Source: JAJEBT01 sp965214975 (GTDB taxonomy: Bacteria > Pseudomonadota > Alphaproteobacteria > MPNO01 > UBA830). From it: a stretch of 64,000 bases of DNA. How positions within the stretch are numbered: position 1 is the stretch's first letter; each line of letters starts with the position of its first letter. The stretch covers positions 1,240,001 through 1,304,000 of the forward strand of contig OZ244055.1 in assembly GCA_965214975.1 (NCBI GenBank), given 5' to 3'. Below are positions 54,371 to 63,472 of this stretch, one piece after another. A program made the position numbers and the translations under genes. Under the pieces are notes generated by a model, which was not told the DNA's origin, searched no databases, and saw only the letters and a list, made by a program, of their open reading frames with translations.

Positions 54371-55999
54371 ATGGGTGCCGTCCGGAACGTGCTCTTCATC
54401 ATGTGCGACCAGTTGCGCTGGGACTACCTCTCCTGCAACGGGCATCCGTTTCTCGAGACGCCGCACATCGACGGCCTCGCGGCGCGGGGCGTGAATTTCA
54501 CCAGAACCTACGTGCAGGCGCCGCTGTGCGGCCCGTCGCGCATGTCGTTCCTCACCGGACGCTACATGTTCAGCCACGGCTCCACATGGAACGACATGCC
54601 GTTGTCCGTCGGCGAGCGCAACATCGGCGACTGGCTTCGCCCCCACGGCCTGGACTGCGCGCTCGTCGGCAAGACCCACATGGCGGCCGATCTCGAGGGC
54701 ATGAAGCGCCTCGGGGTCGATCCGCGTTCGGAACCCGGGATCCTCGCGTCCCAGTGCGGCCTCGACCCCGTCGAGCGCGACGACGGGCTGTGGCCCGACC
54801 GGGCGGTCGATCCGAACCACGCCTACAACGCCTATCTCCGCTCCCGGGGCTACGACGGCGACAATCCCTGGCACGCATGGGCCAATTCCGCCGAAGGCCC
54901 CGACGGGGAGATCCTCTCGGGATGGTATCTCGGCAACAGCCATCTTCCGGCCCGGGTGCGCGAGGAGGATTCGGAAACCCCCTACATGACCCGGCGCGCG
55001 ATCGAGTTCATGGAACGCCAGGGAGACGCGCCGTTCCTTCTGCACCTGTCCTACATCAAGCCGCACTGGCCCTACATCGTGCCGGCTCCCTACCACGACA
55101 TGTACGGCCACAACCAGATTCTCGCGCCGGTCCGCGCCGACTCCGAACGGGAGAACCCCCACCCGGTCCTCGCCGCCCAGATGAAGCATCCGGAGAGCCG
55201 GAACTTCTCGATCGACGAGGTGCGCGAGAACGTCATCCCGGCCTACATGGGCTTGATCAGGCAGATCGACGACCAGCTCGGCAGGCTGTTCGCCTGGATG
55301 GAGAGCAACGGCCGCATGGACGACACGATGATCGTGTTCACGTCCGATCACGGAGACTATCTCGGAGACCACTGGCTCGGCGAGAAGGAGATGATGCACG
55401 AGTGCTCGGTCAGGGTGCCGCTGATCGTCTACGACCCGGATTCCGCGGCCGATCCGGCCCGCGGGACCGAGTCCGACCTGTTCGTCGAATCGATCGACCT
55501 GATTCCGACGTTCCTCGACCTGTTCGGAGGCTGGAACGACGTCGGGCACGTGCTCGAGGGCCGGTCGCTTCTTCCCGCCCTGCGCGGACTGCCGCTCGGG
55601 GAATGGCGCGACGAGGTTTTTGCCGAAAGCCACTACGCCTTCAAGCCGGTCCGCAGCTATCTCGGGATCGATCCCGCCGAGGCGCGCTGCTTCATGGTGC
55701 GCACCGATCGCTGGAAGTACATCCTCTACGAGGGCCACGAACCGCAGCTGTTCGACCTCGACAGCGATCCGGAGGAATTCCGCGACGTCGCTTCGGAGCC
55801 GGCGACCGCCGCCGTCCGCGCGGAGATGCGGGAGCGCCTGTTCCGGTGGCTGCGCCGGCGCTGCACGCGGGTCACGCTTTCCGACGACGCCATACGCAGG
55901 CGCACCGGCACCGCGCCCTCGCGGGGAATGGTCATCGGGGAGTGGAAGCCGGGAGAGGTCGTCAGGGGGAACCCGGAATCGGGCTACTGGGTCGAGTGA
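54371..55999 (+). CDS. Sulfatase/phosphonate monoester hydrolase-type enzyme
   Basis: A 542-residue alkaline-phosphatase-superfamily hydrolase. NVLFIMCDQLRWDYLSC gives the metal aspartates. APLCGPSRMSFLTGR holds the CxPSR motif whose cysteine becomes formylglycine, and VFTSDHGDYLGDHWLGEKEMMHECSVRVPLIVY has the second metal site. The ending RNFSIDEVRENVIPAYMGLIRQIDDQLGRL and overall length resemble phosphonate monoester hydrolases, so substrates may be phosphodi- or sulfate esters. No formylglycine-generating enzyme is nearby. The start at 54371 is taken at MGAVRNVLFIM; an open frame extends further up without homology. Confidence 0.86.
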   Translation: MGAVRNVLFIMCDQLRWDYLSCNGHPFLETPHIDGLAARGVNFTRTYVQAPLCGPSRMSFLTGRYMFSHGSTWNDMPLSVGERNIGDWLRPHGLDCALVGKTHMAADLEGMKRLGVDPRSEPGILASQCGLDPVERDDGLWPDRAVDPNHAYNAYLRSRGYDGDNPWHAWANSAEGPDGEILSGWYLGNSHLPARVREEDSETPYMTRRAIEFMERQGDAPFLLHLSYIKPHWPYIVPAPYHDMYGHNQILAPVRADSERENPHPVLAAQMKHPESRNFSIDEVRENVIPAYMGLIRQIDDQLGRLFAWMESNGRMDDTMIVFTSDHGDYLGDHWLGEKEMMHECSVRVPLIVYDPDSAADPARGTESDLFVESIDLIPTFLDLFGGWNDVGHVLEGRSLLPALRGLPLGEWRDEVFAESHYAFKPVRSYLGIDPAEARCFMVRTDRWKYILYEGHEPQLFDLDSDPEEFRDVASEPATAAVRAEMRERLFRWLRRRCTRVTLSDDAIRRRTGTAPSRGMVIGEWKPGEVVRGNPESGYWVE

Positions 56000-56069
56000 C
56001 GGGCGGGCGGTCCGCCCCTTCGCGGCTTCCCGGCGGCCGTTGCCGGGACCGCCCAAAGGAGGACGAACG

Positions 56070-58382
56070 ATGAAATTCGGAATCGGCCAGCCGGTGACGC
56101 GCACCGAGGATCCCAGATTCCTCCGCGGCGAGGGCAGGTACGTCGACGACATCCGGCTTCCCGGCGCCTGCGTCGGCTACGTGCTGCGCTCGCCCCATGC
56201 CCATGCGCGGATCCGGAGGATCGACGCCCGGCGCGCCCGGGAGGCGCCCGGGACGCTGGCCGTGCTCACCGGAGAGGACGCCGCGGCCGACGGGCTCGCC
56301 GACATTCACTGCCACGTTCCCCCCATGGCTTTCGGCGGGCCCGCGACCCCGACGCCGGCCTATCCGGTTCTCGCGCGCGAGCGGGTGCGCTGCGTCGGAG
56401 ATCCCGTCGCCTTCGCGGTCGCGGAAACGCTGGCCGAGGCCCGCGACGCCGCCGAGACGGTCGAGGTCGACTACGAGATCCTGCCCGCCGCGGGATCGAC
56501 GCGCGAGGCGGTGCGGGAAGGCGCGCCGCTGGTGTGGGACGAGTCCCCGGGCAACGTCTGGTTCGAGATGGACATGGGCGACCCCGGGGCGACCGACGAC
56601 GCCTTCGCCCGGGCCGCGCACGTGGTGCGGGCGGATCTGCGCAACAACCGGATCTCGGCCAACGCGATGGAACCCCGAGCGGCGCTCGCCGAGTACCACC
56701 CGGCGAGCGCCGGCTTCACGGTCTGGATGAGCAGCCAGGGGGTGCACCAGCACCGCCCCGCGCTGGCGGAGCTTTTCGGGTTGCCGGCCGCCGCCGTCCG
56801 GGTGATCGCTCCGGACGTGGGCGGCGGCTTCGGGATGAAGAACAACGTGTTTCCCGAGGACGCGCTCTGCGCGTGGGCGGCCCGCCGCCTGCGGCGGCCC
56901 GTGAAGTGGACCGCGGACCGTTCGGAATCCCTGGTCAGCGACACCCACGGGCGCGACGCCGAATGCCGGGGCGAGATGGCGCTCGCCGAGGACGGGCGCA
57001 TTCTCGCCGTCCGCGTCGCCGCCGACTACGGAATCGGGGCCTATCTCTCGGCGTCGGCGCCGGTGACCGCCTGCATCGGCGCGCTGGTCTATCCGAACGT
57101 CTACGCCTACGACGCGATGCACGTGCGCCTGCGGACCGTGTTCAGCCACACGGTCTGGACCGGCCCCTACCGCGGCGCCGGGCGTCCCGAGGCGGTGTAC
57201 GTCGTCGAGCGGCTGCTCGACATCGCCGCCCGGGAGATGGGAATCGATCCGGTGGAGATCCGCCAGCGGAACTACGTGACCCCCGACCGGATGCCGTTCG
57301 AGACCCGGGCCGGAACGGTCATCGATTCCGGCGACTTCCCGGCGCTGACGCGCCATGCCGCCGAGATCGCGGATCTCCCCGGTTTCACCGCCCGCCGCGA
57401 GGAGTCGCGGGCGCGCGGGCGCCTGCGCGGCCTCGGCGTCTGCTCGTTCATCGATTTCGCCTCCCCCTTCAACGACATGATGGAGATCCGCTTCGACGAA
57501 ACCGGAAGCGTCACGATCGTCTCCGGAACCCACAGCCACGGCCAGGGGCATCAGACCGCCTACGCCCAGATGGTCCATTCCTGGCTCGGCGTGCCGTTCG
57601 ACCGCATCCGCATGGTGCAGGGCGACACCGACGTGGTGAACTACGGGCGCGGCACCTACGGTTCGCGGTCGATGACCGTCGGCGGCTCGGCGCTCAGGCT
57701 GGCGGCCGACCGGATCGTCGACAAGGCCAGGAGGATCGCCGCCCATGTCCTCGAGGCGGCGGAGGAGGACATCGAGTTCAGGGACGGCATGCTGTCGGTC
57801 GCCGGAACCGACAAGTCGGCCCATGTCTGCGAACTGGCCGCGCAGTCCTTCATGCCGATGGGGTGGCCGGCGGAGCTCGGCGTCGGGCTCTCGGCCACCG
57901 GCGAGTGGACACCGGAGAAGGGGCCGAACTGGCCGAACGGCACGCATTTCTCGGAGGTCGAGATCGACCCCGAGACCGGAGCGGTGGCCCTCGTCCGCCA
58001 CGTGGCGGTCAACGATTCGGGCGAGGTGGTGAACCCGCTTCTCCTCGGCGGCCAGGTGCATGGCGGCGTCGCCCAGGGGGTCGGCCAGGCCCTGTGGGAG
58101 AACGTCGCCTACGATCCGGGCGGGCAGATTCTCTCCGGATCGTTCATGGACTACGCCATGCCGAGGGCCGACGACCTGCCGACGATCGAGACGTCCGACT
58201 TCGTCGCGGCTTGCGCCACCAACCCGCTCGGCGTCAAGGGCGGCGGCGAATCGGGAACCGTGGGCGCGACGGCGGCGGTGGTGAACGCGGTCGTCGACGC
58301 GCTCGCCGGGCACGGCGTGACGGACGTCGGGATGCCCGTCACCTCCGAGCGCGTGTGGCGCGCGATGCGAAAGGCCGCGTGA
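56070..58382 (+). CDS. Orphan molybdenum hydroxylase large subunit (CoxL/XDH-like)
   Basis: A 770-residue molybdopterin subunit with a strong AAAGGAGGA ribosome-binding site. It has IGQPVTRTEDPRFLRGEGRYVDD, APDVGGGFGMKNNVFPEDALCAWAARRL, TGPYRGAGRPEAVYVVERLLD and the active-site glutamate in GVKGGGESGTVGATAAVV. The loop RGAGRPE excludes a true CO dehydrogenase. No medium or small subunit gene is beside it, so it must borrow partners from elsewhere. It follows the sulfatase by 70 bases on the same strand. Confidence 0.88.
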   Translation: MKFGIGQPVTRTEDPRFLRGEGRYVDDIRLPGACVGYVLRSPHAHARIRRIDARRAREAPGTLAVLTGEDAAADGLADIHCHVPPMAFGGPATPTPAYPVLARERVRCVGDPVAFAVAETLAEARDAAETVEVDYEILPAAGSTREAVREGAPLVWDESPGNVWFEMDMGDPGATDDAFARAAHVVRADLRNNRISANAMEPRAALAEYHPASAGFTVWMSSQGVHQHRPALAELFGLPAAAVRVIAPDVGGGFGMKNNVFPEDALCAWAARRLRRPVKWTADRSESLVSDTHGRDAECRGEMALAEDGRILAVRVAADYGIGAYLSASAPVTACIGALVYPNVYAYDAMHVRLRTVFSHTVWTGPYRGAGRPEAVYVVERLLDIAAREMGIDPVEIRQRNYVTPDRMPFETRAGTVIDSGDFPALTRHAAEIADLPGFTARREESRARGRLRGLGVCSFIDFASPFNDMMEIRFDETGSVTIVSGTHSHGQGHQTAYAQMVHSWLGVPFDRIRMVQGDTDVVNYGRGTYGSRSMTVGGSALRLAADRIVDKARRIAAHVLEAAEEDIEFRDGMLSVAGTDKSAHVCELAAQSFMPMGWPAELGVGLSATGEWTPEKGPNWPNGTHFSEVEIDPETGAVALVRHVAVNDSGEVVNPLLLGGQVHGGVAQGVGQALWENVAYDPGGQILSGSFMDYAMPRADDLPTIETSDFVAACATNPLGVKGGGESGTVGATAAVVNAVVDALAGHGVTDVGMPVTSERVWRAMRKAA

Positions 58383-58401
58383 TCGCGGGGCCCCTGCCCG
58401 C

Positions 58402-58653
58402 CTATCCGGAGTCCTTGTCCCCGGCCTGCCCGGAGAAGCCGCGCAGGAAGGCCTGCTGCAGCCCCTCCCAGGCCTGGGCCCCCGCCGGCATCCAGGTCTT
58501 CATCAGCGCGTCGGGATCCATGGTCCTCAGCTGCTCGGCCATGCGTTCCCGGACCTGTTCCAGCATGGCCTGCTGGAACTCGTGAACGTCGGGCAGCCCC
58601 AGGAAGCGGCGCGCCTCTTCCGACGTGCATTCGACGTCGATCGAGAATTTCAT
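58402..58653 (-). CDS. DUF6489-like small protein of the PHA cluster
   Basis: An 83-residue protein starting MKFSIDVECTSEEARRFLGLPDV and continuing with an amphipathic helix QQAMLEQVRERMAEQLRTMDPDALMKTW. Such small proteins regularly follow phaC in alphaproteobacteria and look phasin-like at the C-terminus. Role unknown; 31 bases after phaC on the same strand. Confidence 0.75.
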   Translation of the reverse strand: MKFSIDVECTSEEARRFLGLPDVHEFQQAMLEQVRERMAEQLRTMDPDALMKTWMPAGAQAWEGLQQAFLRGFSGQAGDKDSG

Positions 58654-58684
58654 TTCGTCAACTCCTCGCTTTGCGACGCGGCCG

Positions 58685-60472
58685 TCAGCTGCGCGTCCTG
58701 ACGTAGCCGCCCGGTGCGGCCTCGATGACCGGGGCGTCGGCGCTTCCCGGCTCGCGGGCCGCCACCTTCGGTCCCGACTTCGGGGCCAGCCAGCGGTGCC
58801 AGTCCGGCCACCACGATCCCGGATGCTCGACGGCGGAGGCGCGCCAGGCCTCGAACGAGGATCGCGCCCGGCCCCGGCCGGCGGTCCAGTGGCGGTATTT
58901 CCCGCTTGAAGGCGGGTTGATCACGCCCGCGATGTGGCCGGCGTCGGCGAGCAGGAAGCGCCGGGCGCCGGAAAACAGGCGCGTCATCCTGAACACCGAT
59001 TCGGCCGGCGCGATGTGGTCGCCCATGCTCGCCTGGATGTAGGTCGGGATCCCGACCGCCCCGAGATCGAGCGGCGTCCCGAGAAGCTCGAATGCGCCCT
59101 TCCGGGCGAGCGCGTTCCGCTGGTACATGTTCCGCAGGTAGTCGAGCAGGAGCCGCGCCGGGAACCGGGTCGAATCGGCGTTCCAGTACAGGAGGTCGAA
59201 GACCGGCGGATCCTTGCCGAGCAGGTAGTTGTTGATCACGAAATGCCAGATCAGGTCGTTCGAGCGCAGCATGTTGAAGGTGGCGGCCATCTGCGGGCCG
59301 TCGAGATAGCCCCGGGCCCTCACCTCGGGCTCGAGCCGGTCGACCTCGGCCTCGCCGGTGAAAACGCGGAGGTCGCCGGCGTCCTCGAAATCCGCCTGCG
59401 AGGCGAAGAACGTGGCGGCGACGATGCGGTCGTCGCCGTTCTGCGCCATCCACGCAAGGACGGCGGCGAGAAGCGTGCCGCCGATGCAGTAGCCGATCGC
59501 CGTCATCCGCGGTGCGCCGGTCGCCTTCTGCACGCCGTCGACGGCCGCGAGGACGCCGTCGCGCGCGTAGTCGTCGAACCCCATGTCGGCCAGGGTCTCG
59601 TCCGGGTTGACCCACGAGACCACGAACACCGTGTAGCCCCGCTCCGTCGCCCAGCGGATGAAGGAGTTCCCGGGCCTGAGGTCGAGGATGTAGAACTTGT
59701 TGATCCACGGCGGCACGATGAGCAGCGGCCTGGCGTAGACCTCCCCGGTGGCCGGCGCGTACTGGATCAGCTGCATCAGCGGCGTCTGGTGGACGACGCC
59801 GCCGGGCGTGGTCGCGATGTCCGTGCCGATCTCGAAGGCGTCCATGTCGACGTGCCGCGGCCGCAGCCCGTCGCGTCCCTCCCCGACGTCGGCGGCGAGG
59901 TTGCGCATGCCGCGCGCGAGGCTCTCCCCCCGGGATTCGGCGATCTCGCGAAGCACGGCGGGATTGGTGAGGGCGAAATTCGCGGGCGAGAGGGCGTCCA
60001 CCAGAAGCCGGCCCAAGAAGTCGAGCTTGCGCGCCTCGTCCGGGTCGAGGCCGTCCGTCCGCGCGAGCGCCCGGCGCAGCCAGCGGGCGTTGAGGAGGTA
60101 GGACTGCTTGACGAAGTCGAAGACCGGATGGTCGGTCCATTCGGGGGCGCGGAACCGGTGGTCGTCGGGTTCCGGCTCGATGACCGGAGCGGCCTCCCTG
60201 CCCGCCATGCGGGCCGTGGTCCGGAGCCACAGCTCCTGGTAGCCCTGCCACAGTTCCAGCTGGTTCCGCAGGGCCTCGCCCGCGTCCGCCGGCTGGCCGA
60301 GCGGCCCCCGGGCCAGGGAGGCGAGCGCCGCGCCCGGTCCCGGCTCGCCGCCGCCGGTCCGGGCGAAGGCGGACAGCATTTCCGTCCAGCTCTCCTGGAA
60401 TCTCGCCGCCGCCCGGCCCACGGCCTCCGCGAGCTCGTCGCCGACGCCGGTCGATGTGTCGTCAGTGGACAT
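58685..60472 (-). CDS. phaC: Class I polyhydroxyalkanoate synthase PhaC
   Basis: A 595-residue synthase, the usual class I length. The lipase-like box GYCIGGTLLAAVLAWM holds the catalytic cysteine. The catalytic aspartate is in QASMGDHIAPAESVF and the histidine in DAGHIAGVINPP. Also typical is PPWINKFYILDLRPGNSFIRW. It polymerises (R)-3-hydroxyacyl-CoA into storage granules. It starts nine bases after the phaB stop; the two form an operon with the small protein downstream. Confidence 0.94.
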   Translation of the reverse strand: MSTDDTSTGVGDELAEAVGRAAARFQESWTEMLSAFARTGGGEPGPGAALASLARGPLGQPADAGEALRNQLELWQGYQELWLRTTARMAGREAAPVIEPEPDDHRFRAPEWTDHPVFDFVKQSYLLNARWLRRALARTDGLDPDEARKLDFLGRLLVDALSPANFALTNPAVLREIAESRGESLARGMRNLAADVGEGRDGLRPRHVDMDAFEIGTDIATTPGGVVHQTPLMQLIQYAPATGEVYARPLLIVPPWINKFYILDLRPGNSFIRWATERGYTVFVVSWVNPDETLADMGFDDYARDGVLAAVDGVQKATGAPRMTAIGYCIGGTLLAAVLAWMAQNGDDRIVAATFFASQADFEDAGDLRVFTGEAEVDRLEPEVRARGYLDGPQMAATFNMLRSNDLIWHFVINNYLLGKDPPVFDLLYWNADSTRFPARLLLDYLRNMYQRNALARKGAFELLGTPLDLGAVGIPTYIQASMGDHIAPAESVFRMTRLFSGARRFLLADAGHIAGVINPPSSGKYRHWTAGRGRARSSFEAWRASAVEHPGSWWPDWHRWLAPKSGPKVAAREPGSADAPVIEAAPGGYVRTRS

Positions 60473-60481
60473 GGCCCCTTC

Positions 60482-61204
60482 TCAGTACATGTGCTGGCCG
60501 CCGTTCACGGACAGGGTGGAACCGGTGATGAAGCCGGCCTCGTCGGCGACGAGGAACACGATCGCGCGCGCGATCTCCTCGGCCTTGCCGAGGCGGCCGA
60601 CGGGAATGCGCTCGACGATCTTCTCCAGGATGTGCGACGGCACGGCGGCCACCATCTCCGTGTCCACGTATCCCGGCGCGATGGCGTTGACGGTGATGCC
60701 CTGCGCCGCGCCTTCCTGCGCCAGCGCCTTGGTGAAGCCGTGGATGCCCGACTTGGCGGCGGCGTAGTTGACCTGGCCGTACTGTCCGGCCTGCCCGTTG
60801 ATCGAGCCGACATTGACGATGCGGCCGAACCCGCGTTCGCGCATCGCTTCAATGACGGCCCGTGACATGTTGAAACACGAGCCGATGTTGGTGTCCACCA
60901 CCTGCCGCCACTGGTCCCGGCTCATGCGGTGCATGGTCGCGTCCCGGGTGATGCCCGCGTTGTTGACCAGGATCTCGACCGTTCCCAGGTCGGAAGCCAC
61001 CCGGGCCACGCCCTCCTGGCAGGCGTCGAAGTCGGAGACGTCCCATCTGTAGACGGAGATGTCCGTGGCCTCGCGGAACCTCTCGGCATTCGCGTCGTCG
61101 CTGCCGTAGACGGCCGCGACGGCGTTGCCCGAGTCCCGCAGGGCGATGGCGGTCGCGGCCCCGATTCCGCGCGTTCCTCCGGTGACGACGGCTGTTCTTC
61201 CCAT
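60482..61204 (-). CDS. phaB: Acetoacetyl-CoA reductase PhaB
   Basis: A 240-residue short-chain dehydrogenase. TAVVTGGTRGIGAATA binds NADPH, NNAGITRDATMHRM and VNVGSINGQAGQYGQVNYAAAKSGI hold the catalytic Asn, Ser, Tyr and Lys. QAGQYGQVNYAAAKSGIHGFTKALAQE is PhaB-specific. It reduces acetoacetyl-CoA to (R)-3-hydroxybutyryl-CoA. No thiolase phaA is adjacent; one of the other thiolases may supply it. Confidence 0.93.
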   Translation of the reverse strand: MGRTAVVTGGTRGIGAATAIALRDSGNAVAAVYGSDDANAERFREATDISVYRWDVSDFDACQEGVARVASDLGTVEILVNNAGITRDATMHRMSRDQWRQVVDTNIGSCFNMSRAVIEAMRERGFGRIVNVGSINGQAGQYGQVNYAAAKSGIHGFTKALAQEGAAQGITVNAIAPGYVDTEMVAAVPSHILEKIVERIPVGRLGKAEEIARAIVFLVADEAGFITGSTLSVNGGQHMY

Positions 61205-61321
61205 GGCTTCGTCCTCGCTGGGACCGGAAGCCTACCCCGGGACTTCCGGTCACGGAAGAGGCAGGCTCCGGAGTCGCCCCGAGGCGCAGGGCCCGGCGCC
61301 CAAGGGCCGGCCCGCGCGGCC

Positions 61322-61356
61322 CGTTCCTCCGGCGGCTGGGGAGGGCCGGAGGAACG
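61322..61356. terminator. Strong hairpin between phasin and phaB
   Basis: A 12-base perfect stem (CGTTCCTCCGGC and GCCGGAGGAACG) with an 11-base loop, 36 bases after the phasin stop. Probably ends the phasin transcript before phaB. No clear T-run. Confidence 0.6.
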
Positions 61357-61392
61357 AGAGGCCGGTTTGCCGGCGCGGAGTCCCGGCGGGCC

Positions 61393-61899
61393 TCAGACGG
61401 CCGGCCCCGGAACCGCCGCGTCGAGGCGCGCCCTGACCGGCTTGAACGCCCGCTCGGCGGTGTCCGACGCGATTCGGGTCATCTTCGCGGACTGCGCCAG
61501 CACCCGGTCGGCGGACCTGCTCACGCTCTCGACCTGAAGATCGAGAAAATCGGCCGGCGTCCGGGCGTCGAGAAAGCGCCGCGCCAGTTCGGCGTTGTCC
61601 GCCATCGCCGCGGCGGTGTAGTCGGCGAGACCCTGGCCCCAGGCCTGCCATCCCGCGGCGACGGCGGCCGCGGCCTCCGAAACGGCCTCCATGCCGGCCT
61701 TGCCGGAAGCCGCCGTCGCGTCGCAGGCGTCCCTGGCCGCGTCGAGCTGTTCGCGGCCGATGGCGGCGGCTTTCGCGCCGGCGTCGGCGGTCGTCTCGGC
61801 GCCCATCTTCATGACCTTCTCCACGGTCTTGCGCCCCGCGGCGGCCATCCTCTCCGCGGCGTCCGCGGCGATGTTCTCGTTGGTGGTCCTGGCGTTCAT
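61393..61899 (-). CDS. Phasin family protein
   Basis: A 168-residue, alanine-rich helical protein. The C-terminal part FDLQ-like LDLQVESVSRSADRVLAQSAKMTRIASDTAERAFKPVRARLD is the phasin domain. Phasins coat PHA granules and control their size. Its own promoter with a palindrome lies upstream, consistent with PhaR control. Confidence 0.85.
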   Translation of the reverse strand: MNARTTNENIAADAAERMAAAGRKTVEKVMKMGAETTADAGAKAAAIGREQLDAARDACDATAASGKAGMEAVSEAAAAVAAGWQAWGQGLADYTAAAMADNAELARRFLDARTPADFLDLQVESVSRSADRVLAQSAKMTRIASDTAERAFKPVRARLDAAVPGPAV

Positions 61900-61956
61900 G
61901 GCTTCCTCCGGTCATCGGTTCGGTGGCGCGGTCCGCGCTTCGCGTCCCGCAACGGA

Positions 61957-61997
61957 TTTTGCAACGCAAAAATAATGTTCGCCAACGGGCCTGTCAA
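61957..61997 (-). promoter_or_regulatory. Phasin promoter with overlapping palindrome (candidate PhaR operator)
   Basis: On the minus strand TTGACA (61997-61992), a 17-base spacer and TATTTT (61974-61969) make a strong promoter. The palindrome TTTTGC-N3-GCAAAA (61957-61971) overlaps the -10 and the expected start site. PhaR proteins repress phasin genes and phaR is the divergent gene, so this is a good operator candidate; inferred. Confidence 0.6.
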
Positions 61998-62137
61998 CCG
62001 GTTTCTGCGATGCCAAAACATTTTTTTCCGGAACCCGCCGCTGATTCGGGATTTCCGTTTGGCGAAGCAAAAAAACCGTGCGATGCTATGCGTGCGCCCC
62101 GGATCGAGGGCGCGGCACTTGGCAACGGAGCGGGCGA

Positions 62138-62737
62138 GTGACCGAAGACGCTTCCGGCGACGCGCCGATCGTCATCCGCAAGTACAACAACCGCCGGCTC
62201 TACAACACGAGGACCGCGAGCTTCGTGACCCTCGGCGATCTTCGGGAGATGGTCCGGCAAGGCACGGCGTTCGTCGTGCGGGAAGCGTCGTCGGGCCGGG
62301 ACATCACCGGTTCGGTCCTCATGCAGATCGTCGCGGAGGAGGAGGCCAAGGGGCACCTCGCCCTTCCCCTCAACTATCTTCGGCAGCTTCTGCGGGCCTG
62401 CGACGCGGGGCCCTATTTCCAGGCCTATCTCGAGCAGAGCATGGAAGCCTTCGCGGCCAGCCAGCAGGAGATCGGCCGGCAGATGCGGAACCTGCTGGGC
62501 GGAACCCCCGGCGGCGACGCGATGAGCGCCCTGGCGGAGATCGGCCGCCGCAACGTCGAGATCTTCCAGCGCTCGATGGGCGTCTTCGACCCGGCCGCGA
62601 CCGGCGCCGGGCGGTCTTCCGCCGAGAGACCGGACGGCAACGGCCCCGCGCCCTCGCGGGAAGAGGAGATCGAGAGTCTCAGGCAGCAGCTTGCCGACAT
62701 CCGGAAACGCCTGGACGACCTGTCGGCGGCGGAATGA
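62138..62737 (+). CDS. phaR: Polyhydroxyalkanoate synthesis repressor PhaR
   Basis: A 199-residue regulator with a GTG start. The N-terminal DNA-binding domain IVIRKYNNRRLYNTRTASFVTLGDLREMVRQG is highly characteristic. The PHB-binding accumulation domain follows (LPLNYLRQLLRACDAGPYFQAYLEQSMEAF), and the end is a coiled coil (EEEIESLRQQLADIRKRLDDL). It senses free granule surface and represses phasin and itself. Divergent from the phasin gene. Confidence 0.93.
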   Translation: MTEDASGDAPIVIRKYNNRRLYNTRTASFVTLGDLREMVRQGTAFVVREASSGRDITGSVLMQIVAEEEAKGHLALPLNYLRQLLRACDAGPYFQAYLEQSMEAFAASQQEIGRQMRNLLGGTPGGDAMSALAEIGRRNVEIFQRSMGVFDPAATGAGRSSAERPDGNGPAPSREEEIESLRQQLADIRKRLDDLSAAE

Positions 62738-62794
62738 GCGGCCGGGTTTCCCGGCGTCCCCCCCCCCCCTCCATCCACCTACGGGAAATCGCGC

Positions 62795-63238
62795 ATGACG
62801 GACCTCCGGGAATTCGAGGATCTCGAAATCGGGATGACGGGCACCTTCTCGAAGTCGCTGACCGACGAGGACGTTCACGCCTTCGCCGAGGCTTCGGGCG
62901 ACCGAAACCCCCTTCATCTCGACGACGAGTTCGCGAAGACGACACTGTTCGGACAGCGGATCTGCCACGGCATCCTGACGGCCGGGGTGATCTCCGCCGC
63001 CTTCGCCGAGGCGATGCCGGGCCCCGGCTGGATCTATGTCAGCCAGTCGCTCCGGTTCCGCGCGCCCGTCCGCATCGGGGACCGCGTGACCGCGACGGCG
63101 GAAGTGACCGAACTGATCGAGGACAAGCGGTTCGCCGTCCTGCGCGTGGTCTGCACGGCGGCGGGCAGAACCGTGCTCGAGGGAGAGGCGACGCTCATGG
63201 CGCCGCGGCCCTCGCCGGCCCGAACGTCAGGATCGTGA
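62795..63238 (+). CDS. MaoC-type (R)-specific enoyl-CoA hydratase (PhaJ-like)
   Basis: A 147-residue hot-dog-fold hydratase. The hydratase-2 motif is AEASGDRNPLHLDDEFAKTTLFGQRICHGI, holding the catalytic Asp and His. PhaJ turns trans-2-enoyl-CoA from beta-oxidation into (R)-3-hydroxyacyl-CoA for PhaC. It is 57 bases after phaR, on the same strand, supporting that role. A general MaoC dehydratase is the alternative. Confidence 0.82.
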   Translation: MTDLREFEDLEIGMTGTFSKSLTDEDVHAFAEASGDRNPLHLDDEFAKTTLFGQRICHGILTAGVISAAFAEAMPGPGWIYVSQSLRFRAPVRIGDRVTATAEVTELIEDKRFAVLRVVCTAAGRTVLEGEATLMAPRPSPARTSGS

Positions 63239-63472
63239 ATCCTCCCGGGATCCGAGGCGGTTTCGCCTTCGGGCCCGGCTGGATCAAGGACCGGACCGAA
63301 AGGATGGCGGCGATCACGGCCGACCAGCCGGAGCGTCCGGCGCCGGAATCCGAAACGCCTCTGCCGGGAGTCGACGCCGCCGGCCGGTTTCCCGCGCCGC
63401 GGTCGCCCGTCATTCGCCGCCGGCCGCGGAACCCGGGTCCGGGAAACCGCCCCTCCCCGGTCCGCCGAACGG

